Source: Rhodosporidiobolus odoratus (Eukaryota > Basidiomycota > Microbotryomycetes > Sporidiobolales > Sporidiobolaceae). From it: a DNA stretch of 64,000 nt. Location of the stretch: NCBI GenBank assembly GCA_034387635.1, contig JAOANU010000005.1, positions 1,240,001 through 1,304,000 on the forward strand, given 5' to 3'. The position numbers were made by a program, and so were the translations under genes. The notes beneath the pieces are model-generated. The model was not told the origin of the DNA. It did not search any database and saw only the letters and a list, made by a program, of their open reading frames with translations. Positions 60,389 through 64,000 of the stretch are shown in pieces; the stretch's first letter is position 1; the number at the start of each line of letters is the position of its first letter.

Positions 60389-63300
60389 TCAAGCGAGGTA
60401 CCCATTCTTCTTCAACCACCCCTCCACATCCTCCACATCCCTCTCCAACCACTTAGCCTTTGACCTAACACTATCCAACCCCTGCTTAAGCGGCTGAACA
60501 TAAATCGACTTCTCCTTCTTGTTCTCAAAGAAGGCCTCAACCTGCTTCGCGTCTTCCTCGCACGAGAGCGTCATGAACGAGTACTTGATCAGGTTGCCGA
60601 CCGAGAAGTTGCCCTTGAAGCGCTTCATGATCTCGTCGTAGTTGGTTTGGAACCATTGCCAGATCTTACGTTTGCTGTGGCGGTTGCGGGCGAGGCCGGC
60701 GATGAAGGAAGCCAGGTCCTGGGAAGGCGTGTACGACGTAGCCGCGTCAGGTCTAATCAAGCGCAATTTCAGAAAGTAGAAAGACTGACCTGATTCTTGA
60801 CCTCCCCGCCGGTGAGCAGCATTCTGATAGTGCGGTCGACAAGCTCTTCCTTCTCCGCTGAGCAGAGCGCAGCAATCGCGGATGCTTTGTGAGCAGGCGT
60901 CTTGGGGTTGCGGTATACGTCGAGGACCTGTCGAAATAGCAAGAGTCAGAAGGCAAAGAGAGCGAGCAAATGCAGAAAGGATTGCGCACCTTGAGGTACT
61001 CCTTCTCGCCACCGAAGCGGACGGACTGGCCGTAAATCGAAGTCTTGAGGTCACCCGGGATTTGGGAGTCGTCGTCCTTCTCGAGGAAAAGACCAAAGCG
61101 GCGCTTGTACTCGGCGAGAGTCCTGCGCAGATCCACACGGTCAGCGTACCATCTCGACGGCGACGATAGGCATGGAAAGCAAAGCCAGCTGGGGTTTTGA
61201 CGGAAGCGCAAAACAAGGCGAGGGAGACTCACTTCTCATCCCCACAAACCGCCGCCGTCGAAATCGCGACCGTCCTCAACTCGACCGTATCCGACTCCTC
61301 ACCCTCCTTGTACTCGAACCCAAGCTTTTCAGCAACGGGGACGAACAGTTCTCGGCGGAACTTGGCGACGGCTTCGCGGACTGGTTCGGGTTGTTCCCAC
61401 CAGGCTGCGGAGATGGTCCCGAGCGAGCCGGCGATTTCTTGCCAGACTGCGTTTATTGGAGAAAGAGAGGAAAAGAAGAGCAGCAGAAGGCGCAAGGTCG
61501 ACGGTAAGCGATAGCTGATCTGACAAGGTAAGCCAAGGAAGAGAACGAAGAGACATACCCAGGTTCTCCTCTTCTCCCTTCATCTTCGCGACCAAGGTCA
61601 TGGCTCCGCTCGTCTTGGCATAGCCCGAGCTAGCGAGCGCAGACGCGTCGGAGACGAGACCAATCCGGTCGTTGAGGGAGAAGGCCGAGTTGGGCTTCCC
61701 TGCTTCATTACCGATTTTGGCGAGGCGCTCGTTGGAGTAAAGGGTGCGGACTAGCGCGGCAGCCGAGAAGCGTGGTCAGTTGAGATCCCTTGTCGTTTGG
61801 CGCAGCTGGAAGCAGAACTGCAGGAGGAAAGGAAAGAGCTTACAGACACCGCAAGTTTCCGCATTGAGCTTGTAAGTTGCGTTCTCGACGTCCGGGATAT
61901 CAATCGCGGTCTCCTTCTCAGTCAGTACAAGATCGGACTTGACCGTCTTCTTGCCGTCCTTGTCGACGACGAGAAGCTGAAGCGGAATATGCCAGACGGT
62001 TTGGTCTTCCTCCGGCTGCCAATAAAATGCTGACTTCAGCAAATGAAGCACAGCAGAGAACGCGAAGGGGGACGAACCGTAGCATCTCCAGTACTGAGGA
62101 ACCTCCTTTGCTTGACCTTGAGCCCCTTGTCCGTCTCCTCGACCTCGACCAACGGGAACCCAGTCTTGCCCAACCAATTCTTCATGAGCGTCTCGGTGTC
62201 CTTTCCACTCGCTTCCGAGATCCCGCGTAGCAAGTCGTTGGTCTTGGCGTTGCCGTAGAGGTGGTTCTTGAGGTAATTGGAGACGCCCTTGAGGAAGGCT
62301 GCTTCGCCGACAAAGTTGGAAAGCATCTTGAGGCAGGAAGCTCCCTTTGAGTAGGTCAAGGCGTCAAAGATCTGCAAGTCAGACAAGCGTCAGCATCCAT
62401 GTATCGCCGTAGCGGGGACGGAAAGAAGCTGAGATTAGAGACGCCCCTGCTGAATAGTATCCTCGTCCGGGCAAGGCATCTCGATCGGGTGCGACGACCT
62501 AAGCGAATCGAGCGCGAAAGCGCGGGTAAGGTGGCCGTTGATGAACGCCGAATGAACTTTCCATCCGGGCTCGATCTGGGAGGCACAATGGCAAAGCGAG
62601 GTCCAAAAAGGGTGAGAAGAGGGCGCTGGAAAGGCAACGCGATCTAAGGCGGTGCTGACGTACCCTGTCGGGAATGATGACCTCACCCATAAGTGTAGCG
62701 AAGGATTCGTTCAGCCACAGGTTGTCCCACCAAGCCATGGTGACGATGTTTCCGAACCCTGCAATAGTTAGAACTCGTCAATCCCCCATTCGACGTTATC
62801 CTTCGTAGGGCAGGTCTGATGACACGAGTCCGACGAAGAGGAGTGAGAAGGAACGAGGCTCGAACGTACACTGATGGGCGACCTCATGAGACTGGGTGGT
62901 GACCACTCCCTTCTTCGCGTCCAGCCCTGAGTTCTTCTCATCCCAGAGGTACAGACTAGTCCTTCCCGTAATAAGACCCCAGTTCTCCATAGCACCAGCA
63001 TCAAAGTCCGAGGCGACGAGCGTGTCGAGTTTCGGCAACGGGTAGGGAATGTCAAAGATCTCCTCGTAAATGGGGAGAATCTTGGCAGTCGTCTCGAGGG
63101 TCAAGCCTGCCTGGGCGATGTGGTCGTGCGTAGCGTAGACGCGGAGGGGGACTTTGCGCTTGGTGAGCGGGGAGGTGTAGGACGATTCGACGCGCTCGAA
63201 TTCGCCATTTGCCCAGGCGACAAGGTAGGTCGATACCTTGGGCAACTGGGTGAAGCGGACAAGCTCCCAGTCGTCTGTGAAGCAAGGAAGGTGAGCGGGA

Positions 63301-64000
63301 TGTAGACGGGAAATCAGGGACTATGCTTTACCCTTGCACTCGCCATCCTGGACTACCTCGCTCGCGGGGGCTTCGCTCACACCCTCAGTCTTTCCTTCCG
63401 TCTTACCCTCCGTCTTGCCAACCATGCTGACGTCCGTTTGGGCAGCGAAAAATGCGTCGTTGAGTAGCTCATTCCGAACGAAATCGCCCCCCTTGCCGAG
63501 GTGCTTAGTCGACTCGACGTCGCAATTTGAGAGGGAGGTAGTACCCACGCGGGAGATGAGAGAGATGTCGTAGGTGGCTTTCATGTCGGGCTCATCGAAA
63601 GCGGGCTAAGTGAGTTGGGAAAGTCAGCCACCCGCACTGAGGCTCGAAAACGCATCATGGGGAAGTGCCGTACGAAGGCGCGGCGAGCTTGGCCTGCACA
63701 TCAGGAAAGACAAATCAGCCGTTTGATGCTGTGCGCAAAGCGACCGAAGCAGAGCAACAAGAACATACACGGCTCAAACTGGGTGAGTGCGTAGAACGCC
63801 TTGCCACTGCCGTCCTTCTTGGGGAAAGAGCTTTTGTAGTAGCCGAGCATAGAGTCTACAGTGGGTCGAACGTCAGGTGTCATTTTACCAGAGGGTTTTG
63901 CGGGAGAAGGTGAACGCAGCTTACCGTCAAGCACGCCCTTCCACCTGAGTCCGATTCGGTGCTGACCCTTCTGAATCTCCCCACCAGCGAAGGCGATTTC
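60389..64000 (-). CDS. M1-family zinc aminopeptidase (Ape2/Aap1, puromycin-sensitive type; 5' end outside window)
   Basis: Zinc metallopeptidase removing N-terminal residues. The window holds everything after the first ~100 residues; the visible part starts [24 protein letters not shown] exopeptidase motif: [20 protein letters not shown]. Zinc site: SHEVAHQWFGN (split by an intron) and the third ligand in [17 protein letters not shown]. Then [40 protein letters not shown], and the HEAT-like C-terminal domain: [80 protein letters not shown], ending [14 protein letters not shown] at 60389. More than ten exons. The overall order and length fit cytosolic puromycin-sensitive aminopeptidase / Ape2, not the ER type. 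A catalytic Tyr for transition state stabilisation lies in the SKGASCLK region context. Confidence 0.92.

Overview
The window is nuclear DNA of a GC-rich, intron-dense fungus. Gene density is high on both strands. Introns are short (about 50-200 nt), begin with GTGCGT/GTAAGT-type donors, often carry a CTGAC-like branch site, and end in CAG. Gene content (SPB4, SKP1, PP2A, enolase, ALG9, DIB1, KAR5, RTA1-like and AIM25-like genes) together with this architecture points to a basidiomycete yeast, most likely Pucciniomycotina (Rhodotorula/Rhodosporidium/Sporobolomyces type). That placement is inference; no marker locus proves it.

Layout. 0-5.5 kb: SPB4/DDX55 RNA helicase (runs off the left edge), a divergent RTA1-family membrane protein, and a BTB/POZ protein. 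5.8-11.4 kb: one 11-exon gene for a ~1545-residue protein combining a disordered N-terminus, a conserved middle domain, two zinc-binding modules and an AlkB-clan 2-oxoglutarate/Fe(II) dioxygenase core. 11.6-18.9 kb: a NAK (Ark/Prk/AAK1) kinase, a small Zn2Cys6 transcription factor, and RAMP4/SERP1. 19.1-22 kb: a relic of the BTB gene, an F-box gene and a weak ORF. 22.2-27.4 kb: enolase and ALG9. 28-31.8 kb: an unrecognised multi-exon gene. 32.5-41 kb: PP2A catalytic subunit and two low-complexity proteins. 40.9-48.9 kb: SKP1, then a mobile-element island with a ~706 bp MITE-like element, an unrecognised large gene, and the orphaned last two exons of a second SKP1 whose final intron holds a second MITE-like element. 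48.9-54.9 kb: KAR5-like gene, WD40 protein, DIB1 and a tRNA-Gly(GCC) with a short intron. 55-64 kb: phospholipid scramblase (AIM25-like), a paxillin-like LIM protein and an M1 aminopeptidase (runs off the right edge).

Most genes are unrelated housekeeping functions, as expected for a eukaryotic chromosome. Two themes recur: SCF/ubiquitin-adaptor parts (SKP1, F-box, BTB, plus decayed copies of SKP1 and BTB), and extreme exon structure (a 3-nt exon holding only the ATG in RAMP4, a 7-nt microexon in enolase, a 12-nt last exon in PP2A, a zinc cluster split over three small exons). The strongest oddities are a probable GA-AG intron in SKP1, the SKP1 relic with its MITE-bearing intron, and the large dioxygenase. 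Exon models were built by eye. For SKP1, enolase, PP2A, RAMP4, the Zn2Cys6 factor and the dioxygenase I summed exon lengths and each total is a whole number of codons.
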